64,000 nt of DNA, from the NCBI RefSeq assembly GCF_003024715.1, contig NZ_PYLO01000007.1:62001-126000 (forward strand). The letters run 5' to 3'. The position numbers and the translations under genes were made by a program. A model generated the notes under the pieces. It worked only from the letters and a program-made list of their open reading frames with translations. It ran no database searches and was not told where the DNA came from. This document shows positions 17,198 to 24,830 of this stretch, one piece after another (within the stretch, counting starts at the first letter, position 1; every line of letters starts with the position of its first letter). This DNA comes from Clostridium fessum. Its GTDB lineage: Bacteria; Bacillota; Clostridia; Lachnospirales; Lachnospiraceae.

Positions 17198-18412
17198 TTA
17201 TTCGTCGCTTTCTGCCAGAGACACCATTTTCGCGTAGCGGGCATTGACAAAGAGTCCTAAGAGAACGCCGATGGCAGTCAGTACGATATTCATTATCATA
17301 ACATGGGATGGTGCCATTTTGGAAGCGGCAGTCAAAATTGTGTAATTACATAAGGAAGAAGCAATCATAACCAGTGCGGTTACGGTTCCCTTGATCTTCG
17401 GGAACAGCATGTTGCAGACGGAGGTTACAATCTGTAACAGACCGCCCGCGCCTGCCCAGCCGATGATGAAAGCGCCTGCAATCATAAGGGTCTGGCTGTG
17501 ACCGATGAGTACGGCAACCAAAGTAACGAGGCAGATAACCGGGTAAACGAGGATGAAACGTACATCCTTGATTTTACGGGTCAGCAGGGAGGTGACAACG
17601 AGCGCCATCAGGGTACCTGCGGAATAGTAGGTTTGCATGATGGACGGGTTCGCCCAGCCTGCATTTTCTTTTGCGAAGTTCTGCGCGCAGTTTAACCATA
17701 ACTGGAAGGTACCGGTGCAGGTGAAACCAATCACGATCATGGCGATGGACTCAAACGAAAAATTTGTGTGTTTTAAGCTGGCGATGAGTCCCTCGGATTT
17801 GCCCTCTGCCTTCTGCTCAGAATCTGGCAGCGGGAACAGGAAAATAAGTACAAATAAAACAGCGTAAATAATACCGCATCCGATAAATAACGGATTGTAA
17901 GATACCATGCCGGTGGCGGTGGTTGTCACAGCAACACCGAGTACGAACGGCAGAAGCATCTGCGCGATCGCAATGAAAAATTTGATTCCCATGGTAGCGA
18001 CACCCGGAGCGCTGCTGATAATCTCGGCAACCGCCGGATAGATACCGGTATCAAGGAACGAGTTGGAGATACCTCCGATGATTGCACATACATAAGCAAT
18101 TTGATAGCCGCCGTTTTGTCCGGCGCTGAAAGCGAAAGCAAGTCCAATCAGGTAAACCGCGTAGGAGGCGCTGCCGATCGCGGTTGAGATGCGGCGTCCC
18201 AGTTTGTCGGAAAGTGGTCCGGCAAATGGAAGCGCAATCAGACGTCCGAGTCCTAAAGCAGCGGAAATCGCGGTGATCGCCATTGCCTCAACGCCCCAGG
18301 CTGCGGCAAGCGCTTCCTTGATGACTGCCTGTCCGAGAATCGAACAGCCGACGCCATGGATAAAGTAGTTTAAGTACATGATAAGTGCACTTGGCAGATA
18401 TTTCTTGTTCAT
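17198..18412 (-). CDS. MFS transporter, probably for quinate/shikimate-type acids
   Basis: A 404-residue major facilitator with about 12 hydrophobic helices. The loop between helices 2 and 3 has the MFS signature as GPLSDKLGRRIST (residues 66-78). It is the first gene of the minus-strand arm (MFS, aroD, dctQ, dctM, dctP). The substrate is inferred from that context; family resemblance alone gives only a generic sugar/organic acid porter. AAGGAG lies upstream of the ATG at 18412. The promoter region has a TATAAT on the minus strand (18574-18579), an 18-bp palindrome and a LysR-type box. Confidence 0.85.
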   Translation of the reverse strand: MNKKYLPSALIMYLNYFIHGVGCSILGQAVIKEALAAAWGVEAMAITAISAALGLGRLIALPFAGPLSDKLGRRISTAIGSASYAVYLIGLAFAFSAGQNGGYQIAYVCAIIGGISNSFLDTGIYPAVAEIISSAPGVATMGIKFFIAIAQMLLPFVLGVAVTTTATGMVSYNPLFIGCGIIYAVLFVLIFLFPLPDSEQKAEGKSEGLIASLKHTNFSFESIAMIVIGFTCTGTFQLWLNCAQNFAKENAGWANPSIMQTYYSAGTLMALVVTSLLTRKIKDVRFILVYPVICLVTLVAVLIGHSQTLMIAGAFIIGWAGAGGLLQIVTSVCNMLFPKIKGTVTALVMIASSLCNYTILTAASKMAPSHVMIMNIVLTAIGVLLGLFVNARYAKMVSLAESDE

Positions 18413-18485
18413 GATTTTCTCCTTAATTCAAGATCCGCCTGTCGGGCTGCCGTTTCGGAAACCGGGCGGATGATGGCTGATGTTC

Positions 18486-18498
18486 TGTCACAAACACA
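18486..18498. promoter_or_regulatory. Candidate LysR-type operator in front of the MFS gene
   Basis: TGTCACAAACACA fits the T-N11-A pattern of LysR boxes (TGT-N7-ACA). The identical 13 bp occur at 19842-19854 before the plus-strand flavoenzyme operon. Confidence 0.55.
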
Positions 18499-18530
18499 AA
18501 GGAGATGCCGATATAAAAAGTTCTGTTTTA

Positions 18531-18548
18531 GTGTTAGAAAAATAACAC
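18531..18548. promoter_or_regulatory. 18-bp inverted repeat GTGTTA-N6-TAACAC near the MFS promoter
   Basis: GTGTTAGAAAAATAACAC has perfect 6-bp arms. It lies between the minus-strand -10 (18574-18579) and the MFS start, so it falls in the transcribed leader and could be an operator. Confidence 0.45.
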
Positions 18549-18667
18549 GTTTGATGCCGTTATTCTAACAATTATTATAGCCGAAGTCTAATACTTTTAT
18601 AGCAAAAAACCAATGCATTTTAAGTATTAATGTGTTATAAATATGATTATGGGTTACTGCTCACGGG

Positions 18668-18785
18668 TAGGCACTTTTAGAACCGAAAGTGCCGTAAGAA
18701 AACGTGGTGGCAGCAGGAATTTGCCGTATTTAAATGCGAAGCCACGGCAAATTCCGTTACTGGGCACGTATGCGTGAACAGTAAC
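18668..18785. repeat. 118-bp dispersed three-hairpin repeat, copy 2
   Basis: Same orientation as copy 1 at 16261-16378, with 7 substitutions in 118 positions. In this copy the central stem is a perfect GGAATTTGCCGT/ACGGCAAATTCC, and the loop of hairpin 3 reads TATG instead of TTAG. It lies in the 458-bp gap between the divergent MFS and LysR genes. The rest of that gap holds the operator-like sites already listed and no gene. Confidence 0.8.
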
Positions 18786-18870
18786 GATTATGGAAGTTTG
18801 GTGTGATGCATTTACGGCTGATATTGCGAAGAGTTAATACGAAGATACATAAAGACGGGGGACGTTAGGA

Positions 18871-19725
18871 ATGACATTGAATCAGATTTTATATTTTCAG
18901 AAGATAGCGAATCTGGAAAATTATCATCAGGCGGCGGAAGAATTATATATATCACAGCCATCCCTGAGCCGGTCGATGGCATCACTGGAAAATGAGCTGG
19001 GCGTGACGCTCTTTGAAAAAGAAGGACGCGGGGTGACTCTGACGAAGGCGGGGAGGATGTTTTTGGAGTACGCGGACCGGATTCTCACAGACTGCCACAT
19101 CGCGGTCGGGAAAATGCGGGAGATTTCGATGGATGGGGGAAAGATCGACATCGGTTACGTGTTTCCGCTGGCCGGCCACTATATCCCGCACCGGGTCAAG
19201 CTCTTTTTAGAACAGCCGGAAAATCAAAAGGTTGTGTTTAATTTCTGGCAGAATCACACACCGGCGATTGCAAAAAAGGTAAAAACGGGTGAATTAGATG
19301 TAGGCTTTGGCGGCTGTCTGGAAAAGGATGATATGGAATTTTTCCCGGTGGCGAACCAGAAGCTTGTTATCATCACACCGAAGGATCATCCGCTGGCGGA
19401 ACGGGAGAGAATTCCATTTGCGGAGCTGAACCGGTATCCGGTAATTGGATATGATAAGGACTCCTGGATGGGGACGCGCACCCGCGCGCTCTATGCGAAA
19501 TACAACATCCAGCCGGACATTGTCGTGGAGTGCCCGGACGAATATTCGATCGTCGCGCTGGTGCGGGAGAGTTTTGGCATCGCACTGATGCCGCGCACGG
19601 ACATTCTGGAGTTTTCTCCGGGAGTCTGCATTCACCCGATTGAAAATTTGGACATTTATCACCAGATTTTTATGTTCTGGATGAAAGAACGCTACCGGCG
19701 GTGGAACGCTTTATTGAATATATGA
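18871..19725 (+). CDS. LysR-family regulator with an apparent C-terminal frameshift
   Basis: The N-terminal 60 residues are a typical LysR winged helix (MTLNQILYFQKIANLENYHQ, then LYISQPSLSRSMASLENELG). Residues 90-284 are the periplasmic-binding-like effector domain. The frame stops at 19725 after 284 residues with an atypical ending. Shifting frame near 19691 gives a more LysR-like end (LPAVERFIEYMKQQ) running to a stop at 19818-19820, for about 316 residues. Loss of one TACC unit would explain it. The DNA-binding part is intact, so the protein may still work. It lies between the two divergent arms and is the likely regulator; effector unknown. Confidence 0.85.
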   Translation: MTLNQILYFQKIANLENYHQAAEELYISQPSLSRSMASLENELGVTLFEKEGRGVTLTKAGRMFLEYADRILTDCHIAVGKMREISMDGGKIDIGYVFPLAGHYIPHRVKLFLEQPENQKVVFNFWQNHTPAIAKKVKTGELDVGFGGCLEKDDMEFFPVANQKLVIITPKDHPLAERERIPFAELNRYPVIGYDKDSWMGTRTRALYAKYNIQPDIVVECPDEYSIVALVRESFGIALMPRTDILEFSPGVCIHPIENLDIYHQIFMFWMKERYRRWNALLNI

Positions 19726-19841
19726 AACAGCAGGCGCGTCAGGACGGTCTGCAGGCGGAACGGGAAACCGATAGCAAAAACGTATTGAAAATTTACCTGA
19801 AAGATATTGTTAATTTTTAAGCAAAACGGTTATGATAAAAG

Positions 19842-19854
19842 TGTCACAAACACA
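19842..19854. promoter_or_regulatory. Candidate LysR-type operator in front of the flavoenzyme operon
   Basis: TGTCACAAACACA, identical to 18486-18498, sits 38 nt before the flavoenzyme start at 19893. Confidence 0.55.
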
Positions 19855-19892
19855 GGGATGCCTCTCATGCAATGGAGAAGGAGAATTTCATC

Positions 19893-21914
19893 ATGAAGAG
19901 CAAATACCCGAAAATTTTTGAACCGATTACCATTAAGCGCATGACAATCAAAAACCGTGTTGCCATGACGCCGATGGGTACTAACTATGGCGAGACGAGC
20001 GGTGAGATGAGCAACCGCCATATGAATTATTATTCCCTGCGTGCCAAGGGAGGAACTGGTCTGATTATTCTGGAGAATGCCAATATTGAATATCCGGTTG
20101 GTTCCAATGGCACAAGCCAGATCCGCATCGATCACGACAGCTTTATGCCGCGTTACTATCAGTTAGTCGAGAATCTTCACAAGAATGGCGCGATGGTAGC
20201 GATTCAGGTCAACCATGCGGGCGCTTCGGCATCCTCTGCCAGAACCGGTATGGAGACGGTGTCTTCCTCCAATATCCCGACCAAGGCAGGCGGCGAGATT
20301 CCGCGTCCGATGACAAAGGAAGAGATCCTGACGACCGTAAAAAAATACGGTGAGGCGGCGAAACGTGTACAGGCGATCGGATTTGATGCGATTGAGATCC
20401 ACTGCGGTCATTCTTATCTGATGAGTCAGTTTATTTCCCCGTATTACAACAAAAGAACCGATGAATTCGGCGGCTCCGTCGAGAATCGTCTCCGTTTCCC
20501 GAAGATGGTTCTGGAAGAGGTGCGGAAAAATGTAGGTCCGTGGTTCCCGATCATCGTCCGTATCTCTGCGGAAGAGCGCGTGCCGGGCGGCAACACGCTG
20601 GAAGACACACTGGAATACCTCGAATATCTGGATGAGTACGTAGATATGTACGATGTATCCTGCGGTCTGAACCCGTCCTTACAGTATCAGATTGACTCGA
20701 ACTTTCTGCCGGATGGCTGGCGTTCCTACATGGCAAGAGCCGTGAAGGATAAATTTGGTAAACCGGTTATCAATGCGGGCAACTACCGCGATCCGGAGGT
20801 CGTTGAGAAAGTATTGGAGAGCGGCGATGTCGATATTGTCGGCATGGGACGCGGACTCATTGCAGAGCCGAACTGGGTCAGCAAGGTGCAGAACGGCGAG
20901 GAGGAGATTCTCCGTAAATGTATCTCCTGTAACGTCGGCTGTGCGGGAAACCGAATCGGCGTCAACCGTCCGATCCGCTGTACCGTCAACCCGGCTGTTC
21001 CGGAGGGCGATATCTACAAGAAGCTGAAAGTCAATAAAAACTGCAACGTAGTTGTAGTCGGCGGCGGTACAGCCGGTCTGGAAGCAGCCTGCACGGCAGC
21101 CGAGGTTGGATGCAACGTATTCTTATTAGAAAAGAGTGGTAAATTAGGCGGACTTTCCACCTTCATTTCCGACCTGCCAAGCAAGAACCGTATGAAAGAC
21201 TTCCCGAAATATCTGGAAGCACGTGCGAAGAGACTGAAAAATCTGTATGTATTTCTGAACTGCGAGGCAACCGTGGACAAGATCAAACAGTTCAAGCCGG
21301 ATATCATTGTCAACGCAACCGGTTCCGTTCCAGTCGTTCCGCCGATCAAGGGACTCAAGGAAAACATCGCAGCCGGTCATGTCGATACCATTTTCGAGAT
21401 GATTCAGAAAGTAAAAGCCGGAGAATACCCGGATGATTTCTGCAAGGGCAAAAAAGTGGTTGTAGTCGGCGGCGGCTCCGTTGGCCTGGATGTTGTGGAG
21501 TATTTCGCACCGCGCGGCGCGAAGTGTACCATCGTGGATATGCTCCCGCAGATTGGTATGCTGGCAGATCCGATCACAAAATGTTCCATGCGTGAGACAC
21601 ACGACAAATATGGTGTGAAAGAGTATGTGAATACTGCGCTGCAGGAAGTCAAAGAAAACGCATTTACCGTGAAGCTGCCGGATGGCACGATCGAGGATCT
21701 GAACTTTGACCTCGGTTTCAACTGTCTGGGAATGCGCGCCAACAATCCGATTCTGGCACAGCTTGAAGAGGCATTTGACAACACAGATACATTCATTTAC
21801 CCGATCGGAGATTCCGTCCGCGCCCGCCGTATCATGGAGGGAACGATGGAAGGACGTGCGATTCTGAACGTGCTGGAAGCGAGAGGATTTTTAGAGCTGG
21901 CACCGTTGGAGTAA
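19893..21914 (+). CDS. Old-yellow-enzyme/2,4-dienoyl-CoA reductase-like Fe-S flavoenzyme (enoate-reductase type)
   Basis: A 673-residue FMN, FAD and [4Fe-4S] oxidoreductase with FadH/BaiCD-like architecture. Residues 1-335 are an OYE TIM barrel; EIHCGHSYLMSQF supplies His170, His173 and Tyr175 at the substrate site, and the YYNKRTDEFGGSVENRLRF block follows. Cysteines 343, 346, 350 and 362 form the C-x2-C-x3-C-x11-C cluster motif. Residues from 385 on are an FAD/NAD(P) domain with VVVVGGGTAGLEA. The family reduces C=C bonds conjugated to a carbonyl. Beside dehydroquinase and AroE genes, reduction of dehydroshikimate or a derived enoate is plausible (inference). The start at 19893 has AAGGAG upstream. 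Confidence 0.9.
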   Translation: MKSKYPKIFEPITIKRMTIKNRVAMTPMGTNYGETSGEMSNRHMNYYSLRAKGGTGLIILENANIEYPVGSNGTSQIRIDHDSFMPRYYQLVENLHKNGAMVAIQVNHAGASASSARTGMETVSSSNIPTKAGGEIPRPMTKEEILTTVKKYGEAAKRVQAIGFDAIEIHCGHSYLMSQFISPYYNKRTDEFGGSVENRLRFPKMVLEEVRKNVGPWFPIIVRISAEERVPGGNTLEDTLEYLEYLDEYVDMYDVSCGLNPSLQYQIDSNFLPDGWRSYMARAVKDKFGKPVINAGNYRDPEVVEKVLESGDVDIVGMGRGLIAEPNWVSKVQNGEEEILRKCISCNVGCAGNRIGVNRPIRCTVNPAVPEGDIYKKLKVNKNCNVVVVGGGTAGLEAACTAAEVGCNVFLLEKSGKLGGLSTFISDLPSKNRMKDFPKYLEARAKRLKNLYVFLNCEATVDKIKQFKPDIIVNATGSVPVVPPIKGLKENIAAGHVDTIFEMIQKVKAGEYPDDFCKGKKVVVVGGGSVGLDVVEYFAPRGAKCTIVDMLPQIGMLADPITKCSMRETHDKYGVKEYVNTALQEVKENAFTVKLPDGTIEDLNFDLGFNCLGMRANNPILAQLEEAFDNTDTFIYPIGDSVRARRIMEGTMEGRAILNVLEARGFLELAPLE

Positions 21915-22012
21915 GAAATTGAATATTGCATTTGAAAGATTCTGACTGTTCGCTGAACGAATGATATCGTTTTATTTGATTATAAAAATAGAGAAGAAAA
22001 GAGGAAATTATC

Positions 22013-22900
22013 ATGCCAAACATTACAGGACATACCGAATTAGTAGGATTAATGGCTTACCCGATCCGTCATACACAGTCTCCGACCACCCACAACCTTG
22101 CCTATGACAAGAATGGCGACGATGTTATCCAGCTTGCGTTCGAGGTAGACAACGATACCCTGGAAGCAGCGGTTGAGAGTATCCGTGCGCTGAAGATGCT
22201 GGGTTCCAACATCTCCATGCCGAACAAGACCGTCGTTCACAAATATCTGGATGAGGTAGACGAGGCTGCAAAGCTGTGCGGCGCGATCAACACTGTAGTC
22301 AACACCCGTGACAAAGACGGCAATGTAACCGGATACCTGAAGGGTTACAACACTGACGGTATGGGTTACTGGCAGGGAATCAAGGAAGAAGGCATTGATT
22401 TCAAGGGAATGAAGATGGTTCTCATCGGTACCGGCGGTGCAGCGACCGCTATCGCAGTACGCGGCGCACTGGACGGCATTGCAGAGCTGCATATCTTCAA
22501 TATTAAAGATAAGTTCTATGCACGCGGAGAGGAGATCGTTGACATCATCAACAAGAACTCTAACTGCAAGGCCGAGATGCATGACCTGGGCGATCTGGCA
22601 CTCTTAAAAGAGAAAATGCACGAAGCAGACATTTTCTGTGATGCAACCGGCGTTGGTATGCACCCGCTGGAGGATCTGTCCAATATCCCGGATCCGTCCT
22701 ATTTCCGCAAGGATCTGATCGTAACTGATACGGTATATGCACCGCGTGAGACCGTGATGATGAAGCAGGCCAAAGAAGCTGGCTGCACCCGTGTATACAA
22801 CGGTATGAGCATGATGCTGTTCCAGGCGCTGATCGCGATTGAACTGTATACAGGAAAATCAACACCGGTGGATTACATGAAGGAGAAGCTGGGAATCTAA
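22013..22900 (+). CDS. Shikimate/quinate dehydrogenase family protein, paralogue 1
   Basis: A 295-residue AroE/YdiB-type dehydrogenase. Lys72 (MPNK) and Asp115 (YNTDG) match the catalytic pair, and GTGGAATA near 139-146 is the nucleotide site. The substrate-carboxylate motif, usually SxS, here reads HTQS (Thr21, Ser23); changes at this motif separate quinate-preferring from shikimate-preferring enzymes, so this one may take quinate. It follows the flavoenzyme by 98 bp with AGAGGAAA before the ATG. The cofactor (NAD or NADP) was not determined. Confidence 0.9.
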   Translation: MPNITGHTELVGLMAYPIRHTQSPTTHNLAYDKNGDDVIQLAFEVDNDTLEAAVESIRALKMLGSNISMPNKTVVHKYLDEVDEAAKLCGAINTVVNTRDKDGNVTGYLKGYNTDGMGYWQGIKEEGIDFKGMKMVLIGTGGAATAIAVRGALDGIAELHIFNIKDKFYARGEEIVDIINKNSNCKAEMHDLGDLALLKEKMHEADIFCDATGVGMHPLEDLSNIPDPSYFRKDLIVTDTVYAPRETVMMKQAKEAGCTRVYNGMSMMLFQALIAIELYTGKSTPVDYMKEKLGI

Positions 22901-23064
22901 TAAAAATATAGCTCGAACAGCAACACCTATCCCCCACAGTTATACCTGCTATTCCGCATTAGCACTTGCGTTCATATCCTGATTCGGGTATAATAATAAA
23001 ACACACTTTCAATGTAAAGTGCAAAAGTGATCTGAATGAATACAAGTGGAGAAGGATGAGACAG

Positions 23065-23844
23065 ATGGATGAATTAAAGAAGCTGCGAAATGATCTGGAC
23101 ATGTGCGACGAGATTCTGATCGACGCCCTGCGGATGCGCTGCCAGATTATCCAGGAGATTACAAATTATAAACAGAAAAACGGACTTCCGATTTACCAGG
23201 CAGAGGAAGAAGAGCGCAAGAAGAGCAAGATGCTTGCGAAGCTGGATGATTATGAATACAAAAAATCAATCATGGCAGTTTACGACAGCGTCCTCTACCG
23301 GAGCAAACGGATTCAGTCCCATGAGCTGTTTGGGTTCAATATTTTCCTGATCGGATTTATGGGAGTCGGAAAGAGCACCGTTTCGAATGCACTGCAGAAT
23401 ACCTTTGCGATGGATGTATTGGAAATGGATGAAATGATCGCGAAAAAGAACAACATGAGCATTTCCGAGATCTTCGATCTGCACGGCGAGGCATATTTCC
23501 GCAACGAGGAGACAAACCTGCTCAAGGAGGTAGGAAACGAGAAGAACAAGATTGTATCCTGCGGCGGCGGCGTAGCGATGCGCGAGATCAATGTACAGGA
23601 GATGCGAAAGAGCGGCAAGATTATACTTCTGACCGCGAAGCCGGAGACGATTCTGGAGCGTGTCAAAGAGAACCATGACCGTCCTCTTCTGGAAAATAAT
23701 AAGACAGTGGAATATGTTTCCGAGCTGATGGAGAAGCGCAGACCGGCGTATGAAGCGGCAGCGGATATTGTGATCGCGACCGATGGAAAATCAGCGAATG
23801 AGATCTGCGAGGAGATCATTGCACAGGTGAAGAAGTTTAAATAA
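23065..23844 (+). CDS. Chorismate mutase-shikimate kinase fusion (AroQ-AroK)
   Basis: A 259-residue two-domain protein. Residues 1-85 are an all-helical AroQ chorismate mutase (DELKKLRNDLDMCDEILIDALRMR, a basic helix, then YDSVLYRSKRIQ). Residues 90-259 are a shikimate kinase with P-loop GFMGVGKS (97-104), the EMDEMIAKK motif, and the CGGGVA glycine loop. It would phosphorylate shikimate and rearrange chorismate to prephenate. The start at 23065 was chosen because GGAGAAGG lies 9 nt upstream; the ATG at 23056 is too close to it. It lies between two AroE paralogues in one operon, so imported shikimate could feed aromatic synthesis. Confidence 0.9.
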   Translation: MDELKKLRNDLDMCDEILIDALRMRCQIIQEITNYKQKNGLPIYQAEEEERKKSKMLAKLDDYEYKKSIMAVYDSVLYRSKRIQSHELFGFNIFLIGFMGVGKSTVSNALQNTFAMDVLEMDEMIAKKNNMSISEIFDLHGEAYFRNEETNLLKEVGNEKNKIVSCGGGVAMREINVQEMRKSGKIILLTAKPETILERVKENHDRPLLENNKTVEYVSELMEKRRPAYEAAADIVIATDGKSANEICEEIIAQVKKFK

Positions 23845-23891
23845 TGTGACTGCTCAGAAAGTTCTGACAGAGAAAACGAAAGGGGAAAAAG

Positions 23892-24761
23892 ATGTCGAAT
23901 CATATCACAGGACACACAGGTTTACTTTGTTTACTGGGAAGCCCGGTCGCACACAGTGTTTCGCCGGAGATGCACAACGAGGCGTGCAGCCAGTTGGGTC
24001 TGGATTATACATATCTGGCGTTTGATGTGCCGGAAGAGAAGATGCCGCAGGCGGTTGAGGGACTGCGGACGATGGGCGCGCGCGGCTGGAATATCACGAT
24101 GCCGGGCAAAAATATCATGTGCAAGCTGGCAGACAAGGTTTCACCGGCTTCCGAGATTTCCGGCGCCTGCAATACGATTGTCAACGACGACGGTGTTCTG
24201 ACTGCTTATACGACCGATGGCGTCGGATTTATGCGTGCAGTTGCAGAAAATGGTGTAGACATCATTGGCAAGAAAATGACGCTTTTAGGCGCTGGCGGCG
24301 CCGCAACCGCGATTCTTGTACAGGCAGCTTTAGACGGCGTGGCAGAAATTAACGTATTTAACGTCAAGGACGCGTTCTATCCGAGAGCCGAGGAGATTGT
24401 AAAGAAACTGAACGAGCGCACAGGATGCAAGGTAACCCTGCATGATTACTCCGATCCGGAGATCCTGCGCCAGTCCATCGCAGACAGCGCGATTCTGGTA
24501 AATGGTACTTCCGTCGGCATGGCTCCGAAGACGGACAATACGATCATTACTGATACAACGATGTTCCATAAAGACCTGTTCGTATTCGATGTCATCTACA
24601 ACCCGCAGGAGACAAGACTTCTCCGGGAGGCAAAAGAAGCAGGCTGTAAGACAGGCAACGGCATGTACATGCTGCTCTATCAGGGAGCTGCCTCCTTTAA
24701 ACTCTGGACCGGAGAAGATATGCCGGTGGAGATTATTAAAGAGAAATATTTTACAAAATAG
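23892..24761 (+). CDS. Shikimate dehydrogenase family protein, paralogue 2
   Basis: A 289-residue AroE-type dehydrogenase, clearly diverged from paralogue 1. The canonical SxS motif is present (SPVAHSVS, Ser22 and Ser24), Lys73 is in MPGK, and Asp109 is in a TTD instead of NTD context. The nucleotide site GAGGAATA lies near residue 133. The SxS motif argues for shikimate as substrate. AAAGGGG precedes the ATG. It is the last gene before a strong terminator, completing the operon flavoenzyme-AroE1-AroQK-AroE2. Confidence 0.9.
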   Translation: MSNHITGHTGLLCLLGSPVAHSVSPEMHNEACSQLGLDYTYLAFDVPEEKMPQAVEGLRTMGARGWNITMPGKNIMCKLADKVSPASEISGACNTIVNDDGVLTAYTTDGVGFMRAVAENGVDIIGKKMTLLGAGGAATAILVQAALDGVAEINVFNVKDAFYPRAEEIVKKLNERTGCKVTLHDYSDPEILRQSIADSAILVNGTSVGMAPKTDNTIITDTTMFHKDLFVFDVIYNPQETRLLREAKEAGCKTGNGMYMLLYQGAASFKLWTGEDMPVEIIKEKYFTK

Positions 24762-24770
24762 GATTTGAAG

Positions 24771-24824
24771 AACGGCGCACCGCATTCTCGTTACTTAGTG
24801 ATGAGAATGCGGTGTGCCGTTTTT
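24771..24824. terminator. Strong bidirectional terminator after the shikimate operon
   Basis: AACGGCGCACCGCATTCTC pairs with GAGAATGCGGTGTGCCGTT (one mismatch) and runs into TTTT. It separates the plus-strand operon from the converging kinase gene. Confidence 0.85.
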
Positions 24825-24830
24825 CATCAT

